From positions 963,047 to 1,027,046 of the forward strand of contig VZRZ01001260.1 in NCBI GenBank assembly GCA_013398175.1: a stretch of DNA of 64,000 bases, written 5' to 3'. Numbering within the stretch: position 1 is the first letter of the stretch; every line of letters begins with the position of its first letter. Shown piece by piece: positions 1 through 13,370 of this stretch. Under the pieces are notes generated by a model. The model was given only the letters and a program-made list of their open reading frames with translations. It was not told the DNA's origin and did not search any database. Source of the DNA: Climacteris rufus (lineage: Eukaryota > Chordata > Aves > Passeriformes > Climacteridae). Position numbers and translations under genes: made by a program.

Positions 1-254
1 AAATATACAAGAGAAACAACTTGTAAAGTTTAGTTTTATGGGATATCTGGCCAGTTGCTGTTTGCAAACACTATTTGTAGGCACTTTTTCACTATTTCTA
101 GCAGGGTTGATGGACAACCTGTTACGTTTCACATCTCTGCATTTTCCAAGGCAAAAGGAAGTGGGAAGATGTAACTTGGACATGGCTGTGCTCAGTTCTG
201 GTACCAGCCCAGCCATCCAGGTCTACATCCTTCTTCCTCCCTGTGCTTTCCCAG

Positions 255-301
255 CGTGGATGTTGCCACAACTCCCTTTGCAACGAGCACAAAACACATT
301 G
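255..301 (+). other. Candidate 47-nt internal exon (strong splice signals)
   Basis: A long pyrimidine-rich tract (about 221-252) ends in CCCAG at 251-254. The donor TTG|GTAAGTGA follows at 302, only 47 nt later. Both signals are close to the vertebrate consensus and correctly spaced for a small internal exon. The 47 nt are open in all three frames; one frame reads RGCCHNSLCNEHKTH and another VDVATTPFATSTKHI. I do not recognise either peptide. The length is not a multiple of three, so skipping it would shift a coding frame. It could be a coding exon of a gene extending beyond the window, a lncRNA exon or a chance pairing of signals. No neighbouring exon was identified. Confidence 0.3.
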
Positions 302-1817
302 GTAAGTGAATCTAAACGTGTGCCGTTGCTCCCATGGCCTCCTTCACTACTGTGGGCTCAATTTTCAATTAATTCCTATTAAACCATCAGCTCCCTTTAG
401 AAACCACTCTCGATTCTGTGTAAGTTTGCTCTAATTAGCACTGAATAACCAAAGTATAACAGCAGCACCTATTCTCCCAGCATTTTTAACAAGCTGTCAG
501 AGGAGGAACAGTGTGAATAACAGCTGAGTTTAATATGCTACTTTGCCTTTTTTTTTTTTCTCCCTTTTCCCTGCATTGAGTTGCTTTTAATATTTCTGGG
601 TGACCGAAGCAACCAACTTCGAGGTCAAGTGAATACACACAAATTCTTATAGTTCCTTGACACAAAGAGTTCAATCTTGACAAAAAAATAACCCTCTGAA
701 GAAGTCTCCTCAAATGACTCCAGGATGCGTCATCTGACACATTTATTGCTCAGGGTCTCTGCTGAAGGCGTTCAATATACAATTATCTCAGCTGAGCAAC
801 AACCCTTTATCCTATGCATTCAAATCCTTCAGCTTTCTCCAGGAGAATTTTCATGGAAACCCTTTTCAACATCAAAATAATGGTATATTATTGAATGTCT
901 GAGGTATTTTTTGTTTATCAGAAATTTCATCCACGGGTGATAAAAATGGCAACTTGCTCTCACTACTGACAAAATATATCCATCTGAGAACTTCAGGGAT
1001 GCAGGAGCTCATCCCACCAGGTTCCTGCAAAACCTGAAAGTTCCTATGGGCTCCAACAGGAGCAGAGAGCACTCCAAGGGCTGAAAGAGGCATTTCCAGT
1101 GAATCTTTCACATTATTCATTTAATTAAAGAAAAGATGTAGTAAGGAGATGGTGGGGAAAAAATAATTGATTGCTTCTTGATATAAATGACATTGATTCT
1201 GATTCAGGAAGTCCCTGATCCTCAAATCACTGGAGTCTGGGGAAGTATCACTGAGTGTTTACCCCATCCCTGTCATCCTTCCTGCACCATCCTTTTGCTA
1301 GCACTGAGAACAGTGAGTCATTCCTCAGTTCCAAAAGGTGCCTCACCCTGCCTTCCACACCATGGTGCTCTCTTTTTCCATGAAAATCCACAGAATATGT
1401 CCAACCTTGTTTGGACATCTTCAGACAACACTGCAGATGTTTCCTGAGATGGGGCCAAATGCTCAGATGTTCAGAATGGGAGTAATTCCCTTGAAGTCAT
1501 AGGAGTTCTTCCAATTCCTGCCACCTGAGAATGCTGCCTACTGTTCAAACCCGATCCACCATCCCACTGCAAACATTTACATAGAAAACAGGTTTAGGGA
1601 AGGAGAGATTGACAACTTCATTCCTGATATCCTAATTGTGGGCTGGACAGCAATTTATCTTTTCTCTGATCAAACCTACCAGCTATGAGCAAAGTTTCAC
1701 AACTGCAGGAGGCTTTGTGTTGCAACTTGCAACAAAAAATGTGGCATCACACGTTATGGCTGAAGTGTTCAAGGCACACAGATCTCGTGGGCCAACAGAA
1801 CTTTTATTATAGGATTT

Positions 1818-1835
1818 TTGTTGTTGTTGTTGTTG
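1818..1835. repeat. (TTG)6 microsatellite
   Basis: Six uninterrupted TTG units follow a short T run. It is a simple trinucleotide repeat with no coding context. Confidence 0.9.
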
Positions 1836-4800
1836 AATTGAAGAGATGCAGCTTTAGTCTTTGAAGTTTAAGACTAGTTGTAAATTCCTTGAAGTCAGCC
1901 CTATTTCCTTTTATATTAGCATGTTAACAAGCTTTGGAAGACTGACAGACCTTACAGGAAGACACAGCTGGGTGCTCCTCTAGTCTGGGCTTAATGAAAA
2001 CCAGAACATGAAGGCTGAACTCTGTGGCTTGTCTGCTGTTTACAGACTCGGCAGGAAGAATCCCCTGCCCCAGTGATGAAGGCATAACGTCCTCATCAAA
2101 TACTGATACTTTCTGTACTACCAAGGAAAACAGTTGGGATTAATTAAGAAAGGAAATGCCACAATAGTTTAAATTACTTCTGTAGTTTAAACCTTTGTAC
2201 CAGATGAAGTCCAACAATAAATAAAATTAAAAAAACCCAACCTAAAACAAACAAAAGATACCCAACCCACCCTGTAGAATACTGTGAAAGATGGGATTTT
2301 GCAAACAGGGGTTGATTAAAGGGTGAGAGCCCAACCATGAGTATGATCTAGATCTGCACCAGGAAGAGGTAGGCTACCTTTCACCTCCTCCATGGTACTG
2401 TGGGCCAAGTGAAAATGTGAAAGGCCAAGAAGGATAAAACTTTAAGTCAGTAACGAAGTACAGAGTGATCCCAAAAATCCATAGGGAATCAGTGTTTATC
2501 AGGATGACTGATTACAAAGGATGCTCCAGGGGTGTTTATCCCATGGACAATGTATAGCACAAGCCTTCTGCAGGCAGTTTTATGGCCACCTTTTGCAGTT
2601 CTTGGGTTGGAAGCATCCTTCTATTCTTGGAAATCCCTTATGCTACTCCAGCCCTTTTATATCACAAGAACTGAGAAGAAGCTCTTTCCTCCTATTTCTG
2701 CTTGTCCAGGCTCTGATTGGTGAAAAACAAGTTCCAGAGAGCTAAAAGGGAGATCAAGCTGTGCTGTTGCATTCTGGAGCTCAAATATCTCTGGAGAGTA
2801 TCTCAGAATATTGTCTCTACCCTGAATTTTAACAGTGGATTTTACTGTGGCATCTATTTACATACACTTCTTTTGATTTAGTGAAATATATGCTCTGAAA
2901 CACTTGTATGTCTAATTTCCACATGCATAAAAGATAAATATACATATAAATCAAACACATGCAGGCACCACTGGCCAATTCTAGTGAACAACACACACAG
3001 TTTCTATGACAGCTGCATTTTTCCCACCAATCCCTAATGCTTAGGAAAATCTATAGTCAAGTGCTTAGAAGGAAAAAACAGTCACAGGCTGAATAAAACC
3101 CAACTTTGCGTTACTCTTTGACAACCTTTTTGACAAAATCTGGTGTTCAAAGGCCAAGACAAAGCAACTTTCTTGGAGTAGAGTCTTCAACTCAAGCAGG
3201 CAGAGTTTTGCTTTTGCTGTTATTGCAGAAATATCCTTAAAAATACTAAATGTTGACAGCAGAGATAACCTTTAAACACTGCCCAACCTCACCAACCAGG
3301 TGCTGCATTTTCACGCGTGCTTGGAGCATTTTGCTGCATGCCAGATTTCCATGTGCACCTGGTTATGCAACCAAAATATCCAGCCAGAAATGAAAATAAC
3401 ACCAAGTCTGCAAAGTCCTAGGCTGCATCGTTGAGCATTCAAAGTGTAAGTTCAGAATCTGTTATGATGGACACTTAAAATAAATCAGGAAAAGGCAGCC
3501 AGCCTGGTGAGTGTTCTCAGACCATACTGGGGAAAACTGGTGACTGACTGGCAACATACTGGGTCTAAATCTGTTGCACACTTCAGACCAATGATTTTCA
3601 CTCAAAAACCCCAGCAAATTCCATGTGGGACACAGATACCAACACACTATGGATCAAAACCATAAGCACTTACTTGAACCAACAATATTGGAGTTCTTTA
3701 CCAAGTGCATGAAAAGTGGTGGCTCCAGCAGAAGCAACAATGCTTTCACTGCCAAGGGGATTTAAACTGATTATTCCAAAACACAGATGCAAGACATTCA
3801 GAAAATCTGCACCCTGTTTCGTTATAAACCATAAAGCCTTTGTGTAGCTGATTTTGCCTCAGCATTGTGGACTAACCCAATGCAGCTTCTGAATAGGCTT
3901 TTTATAAGACAGGACATGTCAGTTAAATAAAAAAAAAAAAAGAAAAACACAACCCAGTAATCTCGGATCAGGACAGAAGCCAAAAGGTTCAGGTTTATAA
4001 ATTTAAGAAATGCTTTTTATGTGCCTCATGCACTGTTTGTTCTCATGGGTCAGTTGGTGGTGATAACATTAAAGATTTTCTCTGACTCTATAATGCATCC
4101 TGTGCCCTTCACTTGGCTGGTGTAGCCAGGCTCTAGAAGTTCAGACAATGCTTCATTAGTGCTCATCCATTTGGGATAGCAGTGTTCCATCTACCCCAAA
4201 ATATTATTATGGATCTTTATTTATTCCACAGTTTTACTTCTCAATTACAATTTTAACTCATCTTATTAAAAATGTTACAACTTCATCAAATATGTTCAAT
4301 TAGTGGAATTATCTTCCTGCTTCTGTTATCATCCTAACATTTCATTTTAAATCTGTGCTTCTGACTCTAAGAATTCGTGAAATAGGAACTGTTCTATAAA
4401 TAACATATAGAAAGTTTTGACTAATGTGGAATGAATGTGCTCCTCTCACAATCTCCATGTAACCTCCATGATGTCAAGCCCCTGAGTGATTTTGTTGATT
4501 ATGTACAGCATCCTGACATGCAAACTCACAATTTAGCCTGAAGACATTTGCAATTAATTAATTAATCCCAACAGAAATTATCAGAACTCATTCACCGGGC
4601 ACTGCACAGCCAGCAGCAAGCAAGAAGAGACTTTTTAACCACAGAGAAGAAGAATTCTTCAAGCAGAAACAAAGCCTGCTGCAGAAGACAGAATGTAAAT
4701 CTTGGAACAAAGCAAGCTTCCTGTTAAAGCATGGATGCACAACGAGTTGCCCAGGGGTTGCATGAGGTCCTTGCAGACCTACTTTGATGCCTGTCACCCT

Positions 4801-7800
4801 TCCCTGAAGGCTTTGAGAGTTGTGTCTGGCCTCTGACATGGATAACCACAACATCTCAACCTAGCACAGAAACAGCTTGAGAAATAAGCAGAAGTTGCCT
4901 CAAAATACTGAGGAGGTATCAATGTTTGGAATGGTTTTTTCTCTCAATGGGCAAGGACCACATGTTCCTTTTGCAGAAAGGAATCAATAGACACAGCAAT
5001 GCATTTCAAGAGGAGCTTGTTGAAAATCCTTAACTTGAAGGTACTTTTCAAAATCACAGAATGCTTTATTAAGTGTACAGAAGGTGTTTGCATCACACGT
5101 GCTTTCCAACCCAGTTTTAGTGTAGCTCCAGCCACTCTGAGATGAGCTGTGGCTGATGACAGGTGATGGCACAAGTCTGACATTCCTGCTGCACGTTACG
5201 TGCTTGGGTAAACCTTTGCTGGGGGAGTGAGAGAGCAGTGATGCTGAGCTGGAGGAGGAGGAAAGAGAAAATCCCATGGAAAGTGCAACCAAACAGAGTT
5301 GCTTAAAGCTGGTGGACAAGACTGGGTATTAACCCTCAACCCTGTGTCACACCACCTGCAGAAGGTCAGTGCAGCTCTACCACCACACCCACTGCAGCAT
5401 CCCTCCTCCCAAAATCAGATTAAACAGTTTCTGTTGATAAATAACTTTTTCTAAGGCAAAACATACAAGTTAAACAAAATAATCTGGGATCATGACAAAA
5501 AGACAAAATATGTACAGCAACAGAACTTGGAATGGGATATTTCAGGGCAAATTTTCAGTTTAGTCAATCAAAGTGTTTTGTTTCAATGGAGAAAGAATGT
5601 GTCAGCATTATGCTGGCTATTTTACCTTTCTTTTAATATAAATGTTTCAAGGAAAAAGCTAAATGCTGAAATTTAAAATGTCTCATTCTTAAATTTTTAA
5701 AATAAAATTTATCAAACCCATCACTATTTTGTAAGCAGGAAAAAAAGTCATTTGGATCATCCCAAGGTTTGGCTAAAACCATGTTTTTCTGCAGAAAATT
5801 GTTTTGACAAAAGTTTTCCTTCATCCAGTTTGGTTTTCTTTGTTATTTGTCCAATCCACAGCAGGAATGTTTTAATTATTTTCCTGTTATTTTTCCCACC
5901 CAACCCCAGGAACCCCTCCCTTCAAGAAGCTCCTGGTTTTGCTCACTGGTGGGACTGGATTCACAGCTCTGGACCACCACAGATGTGCAGGAGCCATCAT
6001 GACATGATCAACACTCAAGACTTTCTACATACGCTCTTTAAACAAGAGTTCCACCACAGATTAAATACAGAATGAAATATTTTTGTTTCACTCACAATAA
6101 AGGTTTTAAGAGTGTTCTCTTATAATTTTTACATTAACTTTCTCTTTCAGGTCTGGGACACTTTAAAGAATTGATTAAAATAATAACTTCCTGCTTATGT
6201 GACTTGTATACTGAGCAGCTTAATATTTTAATTCCTGGTGGTTAAGACTTCCTCTGCATCTCACACAGCACTTTCCCAGTTGCCTCAATTACTTTTCAAG
6301 CAGTATGCATATAACAAGGAATAAAGGAGTCTGTGATTGGACAACTGAGCACAGCACAAGAAATAATTTGCTGAGTTTTGTTTATACTGGATGTTGAGAA
6401 CCCATTGCAGAAATTAAAGGGAGGAGGTTTAACCCCTGAGCCTGCTGGGCATTTGCACATCCCCACTTCCTGCTCTGTTCTTTAACCAAACTCAAACCAG
6501 TTCTTCATTTACATTTTTATTTCTTCTAAATATGTCTGTGTTTAGGACAGGAGAATCTAAATATGTGTAAGTTTAAAAAAATGCAATAATGGTAAAAATC
6601 TGGCCAGAGCAGCTTCTTAGAATACACATGGAGAACACAACGATGCACTTTACAAAATCCAGCCCTTGGTTTGCAGTTGTCCATCAGAAACAGGCATTAA
6701 TTAGCATTGAAGAGATGTTCACACTGAGCAGATGATAAAGACATTCTGCAGCTTCCAAGGCTGATATGAGGGTGAGCTGGACAAGACTCCTGCTTTTCAA
6801 AGAAAGACTGAGTGGGTTTTACCCTCCTAACTCTGTTCTGAAAAAAGGAAGACTTTCCTTTGGTTTTCCTCTTTTAAAATATCAGAAGGATCAATTTTCA
6901 TCTTCCCTGTTTTTGATGGGTACCTCAGAGATACCTGATGGGTAAAAAACTTTCCAAAACTGTGGACAGGCAGTGGCAGGAAATAAGGCTTAACTGCACA
7001 TGGAAACCTGGGCAGTTCAGGGGACTGAAAATCCCCATTATTTCTCAAGCCCTTTTTTTTGTTTTCCTTCATTATAATTTCACCAATCTTTGCTAGATTC
7101 CAGATGCTTCAAAAGTAAGTGAGATTTGACTGTATATATGATAAAACAATGCAACATATCCAAAAAACTCCTATCATAAAGGAATTGCATCACTCAAAGC
7201 ATCTCACTACAGCCTTGCTATGACCAGAGACATTGTCACCAGCATATTTCCCTGGTAAAGTCACATATCTGTGATTCTGTGACGGGTGTTTAGGGTCCAA
7301 TTCTCACACAGGTATCTCTATCTGTCACTACAGAGAGCAAAAATGACCCTTATGAACCTGCACATGCTCTAAAGAAACAATATCAAGCCAAGGAGTGCAC
7401 ATGTTGGAAACTGAGCAACCACTTTTTTTTTGCACTTAATGACACAGAGAAAACATTGTTTCTCCTGTAGCCTCGAGAAAGGAAGTACTAAAAGATCATT
7501 TTTAAGTATCATAACAATTTTCACACAGCAGCTTCTGTGAAAAGGGGTTCCAGTTATTTAATCCTATGAATGCAAGCAATCCTGGGATGAATCAATTATC
7601 TGAGTCCCAAAAAAATTGAAACAAGAGGCACAATTCAGGACTAAGAAAGACTGCAATTTACCTCCCCAACCCAGTAGCTGGAGGCTTCAAAGAGAAAGTA
7701 CAGCTGAGAAGAAAGAAAAACACAGTGGAACAAATTACCCACCTAAATGATGTAAAGGGACTGGAATCTGGCCACAACTGTTAGATTCAGATTTCTTATA

Positions 7801-8029
7801 ATATACAAGATAGTGTAAAATATGGTGTGACAGGTTTGGTAAACTAAAGGCACAGGACTCTCTTCCCACCCTCAAAATAGAGATATCCTTACAGAGATTG
7901 TATGAGTCAGAGTGGGCAAAGGAAGAGAGTCAGAGCTCTGCTATTCCAACTCGACATGTCTCTAATTTATTTAAGACCATAACCAACTTAGGAAAGAGAG
8001 AGAGAGCTACACTCATCAGGCCACCCCTG

Positions 8030-8400
8030 AATTTAAGGATCTTCCCCTTATCTGTTGTAATCTGTTTTAAATCCAATCATCTATGTTTGAATAAAACACT
8101 TCTTTTAGAACGACATCTTGACCAAGATGAGAAACTGTTATTTCACTTCATACTATTTTTCCCTGCAGGCTCAATGCCCTGTTACTTGATCCTTTACCTC
8201 CAAGGTGAACTTAACGGGCTTCTCTTCCAGTCTTTGGTTCTTCCCATGTCTTTCTTCACTAGATTAGAAACATATATTGCATACCTTGCCCTGGAGGCAC
8301 TTACACATGTAACCAGGTCACCTCCCTTCTTAAAAAACTTCACAGACTAAGCCCTTTAGTTCTCACAGTAAGGAATATTCTTCATAAATAGAGCAATAAT
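8030..8400 (-). repeat. Probable ancient CR1-type LINE fragment
   Basis: Read on the plus strand, the segment around 8270-8380 has the usual order of the reverse complement of an old CR1 3' region. There is a stretch like 'cttacacatgtaaccaggtcacctcccttctt', then a block like 'cagactaagccctttag', then a 'ctcacagtaagg' block. These are typical of diverged sauropsid CR1/L3 copies. The upstream part (8030-8270) is compatible but more decayed. The 150-codon open frame at 7898-8350 lies mostly in this remnant and on the opposite strand to the element, so it is not a gene. The borders are uncertain. Confidence 0.45.
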
Positions 8401-8599
8401 TGGGAGCTTCTCACTCTTCTTAACAAAAAACAGACCAAAAACCTCATTTGTTTTGCTCTCTTCTCTCCATACTGTGGCACAATGAAGGTCTCTTCCTTGC
8501 AGGTAAAAAAGTTCACCTAAAAAGCAGCCAGAACTCTAACATGGGTTCAGCTGGTGGGAAGGAAGCATTTCAGCTGCTATTTTGCACATCACTGCTAAA

Positions 8600-8720
8600 A
8601 CCCTCCTCCAGTGATGGTCCCATGGTGCTAACCCTTCATTTTAAATTTTCAATCTCAGTTTTGTAAAATGGAGCCAAAATTATCACGAGCATTGATGAGA
8701 AGAAATGTTTAGTGCAGATC
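8600..8720 (+). repeat. Possible MIR-like SINE fragment
   Basis: Around 8652-8700 the order is a CTCAGTTT-like block, then TGTAAAATGG, then an AAATTATC block and a GATGAGA block. This is the order of the MIR core and 3' half (cctcagtttcctcatctgtaaaatgg, then ataataatag). Only the right part matches. It lies directly beside the ancient CR1 fragment. Confidence 0.4.
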
Positions 8721-9179
8721 AAAAGACCAAGGATGGTTCACAAAGCTTTGTACAAATCCTCTGCAAGGCACCTTCCTTCTCATGCAGGTTTCCATATTTC
8801 CACCACAGTCCTAATTTCTATCTCATGTTTCTCTCACCTTTCCCAACAAATCTCTGCCCTTTCCTGAAGATTACTTGCCTACGTATTAGCCACATTCCAT
8901 TCAAAAATTGTGTTCAAATAAAAAGAAAGATTAGTTAATTGATTATAACCATAATTATGCAAAGGAAGATTCAAATAATTGCTTTTTTACAAAATAGCTA
9001 TTTTCCTAAATTGACAATGCAGTGGGGTCAGAGCCAAAAAGAGCTGCTCCTCTCTATGGGATGCATGCGAGCACTAAGGGCTCTTTCCTGTGCCTTTATT
9101 TTACTAAACTTGTCACACCAGATTTTACACTTCCTTCTAAATTATGAGCAAAAAGAACCCTTTGTTTGTCATTTTTCCG

Positions 9180-10370
9180 CTTTGATGGATATGGATCGTG
9201 ATCAAACAGCGCAGCCAAGTCCCCACCCCCTGCTCACAGCAGCCTCAGCTCCCGGAGCTGGGGAAATGCCCCAGTGGGACTCTTGGGGCACCTGGGTTTC
9301 CCAAACCTCCTGGGCATCACACCCTGCCCAGCTCCTTCCCTCTGCCATCACCAGTGCCTGGGGGAAGCTACAGCTCAGTGATGAGTGCAGCTCACTCAGA
9401 TCTGTGTCTGCAAACAGCAGACACCTGGCAGGAACTCCATCCCCTCTCTGTGCCGTATTCCAGAGGCAGGCTGCCATGCATGGATACAGGCTTCTTCTTT
9501 TCCACGAGCCACCTGTTACCTGTCAGCACTGCCTGTAACGCACAGAGCCTTTATTTGGATTATTTCACCCCTGTGGCACACGCCTTCCTCTCCACGAGCA
9601 CTTGGGGTTGTCACCGGTGCCCGCCTGCGATGGCAGCGCAGGGAACATCGGTCACCAGCACAATGCTCCTTTTCCTACCTCAAGGCATGGAAAGCTGGTG
9701 GGTGGTTCAAACAGCCAGGGAAGGAAATAATGCTGTGAGCAGTGCTTGGTCTAAGTTCCTGTCCTGGAGGCTTGTTCTATTATTCACAAAGCAGCAGCAA
9801 ATAAATGAGGAAAACTGAGCAGTAACCTCCCACCTCAACCAGACAAATAGACTCATTTTTCCCTTTTCTATAATTAACATGCCTAATTTTGTGATAGAAG
9901 AGGGGCAGGTAGAGGCTGCATATCCTAAACAGCATTGAAACAAACTGAGCATCCCAGTGAACGTGGTGTGATGAGAGAGGACTGCAAAAGCAGGGGCAGT
10001 GAAACCAGCCAGCTTCAACAGCGATGCCCTTGCTGCAGAGCCAAGGCCTGCAGTGCCAGAGCCACAGAGCACAGGAGTTATCCCAGCACTGCCCTGGGAG
10101 CCTGTCCCAAGGTGTTTTCTGCTCATGCAAACAGCCTCACGGATATGCATCCCACACCTGCACACACACACCTCATCTCGAGGTGCCAGGACCTCTCATG
10201 CATCACATTCCAGCTGAGCACGGACAGCAAAACACCCAGCAAGGCTCTGGCTCTTTGTCCCTGTTCCCAGGGCTCTCAGTGGGGAAAAACACCTTTGCAA
10301 GAAGCATTTTTCATTAATAGTGGGGAAATCTTGCTGATCTCACCTAAAATCCCTACACCCTCTAAATAAA
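9180..10370. other. GC-richer, CpG-containing island with overlapping ORFs
   Basis: Base composition rises here compared with both flanks. Several CpGs cluster at about 9575-9655. Long ORFs overlap in different frames on both strands (for example 199 and 206 codons on plus and 154 on minus), which is the pattern of stop-poor GC-rich sequence rather than of one gene. None has a recognisable domain; all are rich in Ser, Pro, Leu, Cys and Trp. It could be a small unmethylated regulatory island. A CACACACAC run near 10159-10170 is the only simple repeat. Confidence 0.4.
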
Positions 10371-10779
10371 GTGCATTGGAAACCACATGAGGTTATGCAC
10401 AGACTATGGCAGAAATATGTTTCTTTTCCTCCTCCTCTCTCTCTTTAAATTTGCTCTGATATATTTAATTTGTTGCAATGTAACAAAAGTTTTGGTGATC
10501 TTTTGGACAGACACACTATGCAAATCCCTTACAAACATGAAAGTATAAAAGCAATTTACTGGAAACTACTGCATAATTACTGAATTGTAGAATATTTAAA
10601 GAAATGTGATTTCACTGGGGCTTCTCTCTTCAGGAAATTACAGCAAGACTCCTCAAGTAACTGTCATTTATCATTGAAAAGATACTGTTCAAATAATTTT
10701 CTGAACTATTTCTCCTTTTCTTTTGTTTTAGAATAGTGGCAACTTTAACACACCAATAAATCTTAATGCAAGACTGTTT

Positions 10780-10925
10780 CAAACATAATAGCTGTAGGCT
10801 AGATTACAGGTGTCCTTTTAGACACTTCAGCTTGCTGTATTTACATCTTGCTGCATCAATTGTATGGCTATTGTAAACTTTATATTATGCAAGGTGTGTA
10901 ATTACACAGCATTTCCAACTCCCAT
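10780..10925. promoter_or_regulatory. Candidate conserved non-coding element
   Basis: The block is AT-rich but complex, with no ORF and no simple repeat. It contains a CATCAATTGTATGG segment, a TTATGCAAGG segment (C/EBP- or octamer-like) and a GTAATTAC segment (homeodomain-type core). The texture resembles vertebrate developmental enhancers. This is inferred from appearance only. Confidence 0.25.
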
Positions 10926-11811
10926 CACAAGTGCACACCTGGCCTGGTTCTAACAAGCACATTCCTTCTCAAAATGACTACGTAATTAGAAAATTCCACT
11001 TCTTGGGCACAGCTCTGTGCTTAGCACACGTACATTTGACTGTGAAATGCGTTACCATTTCTCTCACAGGGTCACTGGACACGCTGTGAGCTGCTCATTG
11101 TTTTTAATCCTAACATGACCTTTATACTAAATACAAAAAACAACCTTGGGATTGAAAAGCATGGCATGATGTCATGGGCACAGAGAATGATTTCAATGAA
11201 CCCAGAGCTCTTTGATCAGGGACCAGTCAGTCCTCCCAAGGTGCTGAGTCCTCATTTCCTACAGGTCCCAAACTGGAGTTTGTAGTGCCTGGAAACTGGT
11301 TGTCCCAATTAAAATCGGAAAATGAGGCATTTAAAAGCCACAGCCACTTGGAGAACGCTCACTGTGACAGTTTCCAGCTTAAGATGCTTTGTCACACTGG
11401 TGAGCCTCTTAGAGGAAAACCTTCAAAACTTTGTTTTCCTGCATTCACACAAACAAAAACACTGCCAAAACTTCAGTGGAAACACAGCAATAATTTTATC
11501 ACTAATTTACTGACTATAGATATGTGTGAGCAGGGGCCCCTCTCCCACCCTGAGCAAAGAGGGATGAACCATGGTAAATATGTTAATAAACATTTGCTGC
11601 AAACAACAGGGAATACACTCTGGGCTCCTCTTCTTTGCTAGAAGGGAGAAGTTGAGGAAACAGGGAAATTTATAGGAAGGTTTCAGAACTGGGAATTGTT
11701 AGAGGTGCAGCTCCTTTCACACGTAGTGTTGAGGATAGAAGAGAAATAACTGTAAATCATTACAGAATAAAAAGAGAGCACCAGATCCCAAGCACACAGC
11801 AATCCTTTGGG

Positions 11812-11871
11812 GAAAAAGAAAAAGAAAAACCAAACCAAACAAAAAACAAAACCAAACAAAACCCAAAAGAA
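11812..11871. repeat. A-rich degenerate (AAAAC/AAACC)n tract
   Basis: An A-rich stretch with repeated AAAC and AACC units runs for about 60 bp. It resembles a decayed poly-A/CAAA tract. No retroelement body is recognisable on either side. Confidence 0.75.
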
Positions 11872-12450
11872 ATGCCTAGATTCTTTCCCACACTCCTTTA
11901 ATCGAAATTTTAGATTCATCCATGTGATCTGAAAAATAGTGGTTATCAGATTAAACCCCAACTTCTCAGCTAGGTAACACGGCCCCATGAATTCACATGA
12001 ATTAAGGGGCCAGATTTATACGCAGATATTTTAATTCTCAAACAGTTAACATAACAGTCAAAGAGCTGCTTGGTTACTTACACAAAGGGAAGGCTATAAT
12101 TGTAACATCTTTGCTCTGAGGTGAATAATTAAGTAGATTCCACTGACAAAAGGATGAGAAGACTGTGCCTCGGGTCATTTAGTCAGTAGAACTAAGCAAC
12201 AGGTTACAGGGAAGCAAACAAGGCTATATTTAAACACAAACCTATTGACTCGATTTTCAATGCAGAAAAAAAAAATTATTCCTAAAATGAGCAATCCCTG
12301 GGCAGTTTAATAGAGCAAGGCAGAAGGAACAAGTTCAAGGTCAGAGATATTATGGTTGCAAATTTTTATGTCAGGACATCCTTTTACTATTCTATTCTCT
12401 TTTTCCCCTTGGCTCTTAATTTCTTCACAACAAACATAGGTGGTACTAGT

Positions 12451-12474
12451 AAAAAAACAAACAAACAAACAAAA
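12451..12474. repeat. (CAAA)n microsatellite
   Basis: A run of A is followed by four to five CAAA units. Confidence 0.85.
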
Positions 12475-13361
12475 TACATATGTATATATTTATTCTTCTA
12501 TTTTACAGTTAATTAAGTCCTACAATAAAGCTCAGGCATACTAATGAATACATTTTGCAGACTTGACCACTTGTTTTGAAAGAGTAAAAAGTCCACTACA
12601 TATTTGCATTCAAAACTATTTTTCTTTGCTCTAACAGAGAATTTAAGTACTCAGAAATATAATTGTAAAATTCTGTTGCAAGAAAAATACAGGATTTCTG
12701 TACAGTTCCTGGGTGATCCACCCAGAAGCCAGAATTAAAGGATCTGCCTGGGTCTGTAGCATTTAGGCATGGCTGGAAATCATCTCTCCATTCTGTTGGT
12801 GCAGACAGAAGGGCAAGGAGAGCACAAGGGCCTCTTCCCCAAAGGTTTTCACATATTCTCAGCATTTATCCCCACAGCAAGGCTGGAATCAACCCTTCTC
12901 CCAAAGGAAGGGGGAGATTCCCTCCTGCACATCCTTACTCTTCTACCTGTGTGCTTTGGTCACCCTGGGATGGCACCACAGGAGCCCACGTGAGGCTGCA
13001 GAGCTGCTCAGTACCTGAGCAGTGATTCAGCACCACGATGCACCAAATACCACCAAAAATCAGCCCCAGGTTGTTTGATGTCTCAACAAAAGCAGCCAAC
13101 AGGGATTCCAGCTGCTGAGCCACTGGAAGTGGTGCACACACTGGAAACACAGGCATTCTGCACTCAAAAATAGTCTAAAACCAGGCTGATGTCATCTTGT
13201 CCTGTCTCTCTGTCATCTGAGAGAGAGGGCAGAGGTGGCTTTTTGGATCCCAGTCAGTTAACAGCTCTAATGAGGCCTGGATGGCAGATCAGCACACACA
13301 CAAACACTCCAGAAAGGATTAGTCAACACACTCACATCCAGACAGCACAGAATCCTGGGGA

Positions 13362-13370
13362 TATAAAAGG
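13362..13370 (+). promoter_or_regulatory. Isolated TATA-box-like element
   Basis: TATAAAAGG is followed by C and sits in sequence richer in G and C than most of the window. This is essentially the best TBP consensus. No recognised coding exon, CCAAT box or GC box accompanies it. A start site would fall about 30 bp downstream, near 13392-13400. TATA-like strings arise by chance in AT-rich DNA, so this is a weak call. Confidence 0.15.

Larger units (their letters stand above)
1..7990. other. AT-rich unique non-coding DNA
   Basis: I recognise no gene, RNA gene or interspersed repeat in this stretch apart from the exon-like segment at 255-301. The open frames on both strands are short (up to about 114 codons), overlap one another and resemble no protein I know. 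Small simple-sequence tracts occur: a T run near 549-560, six TTG units at 1818-1835, an A run near 3930-3942 and an ATTAATTAATTAAT palindrome near 4553-4566. The stretch from about 6827 to 7072 on the minus strand is open and contains a fair acceptor-like sequence, but nothing more supports a gene there. Confidence 0.6.

Noticed and set aside
8939..9818. Overlapping 199- and 206-codon plus-strand ORFs
   Set aside because: Two different frames are open over the same GC-richer interval and minus-strand frames are open too, so composition explains them.
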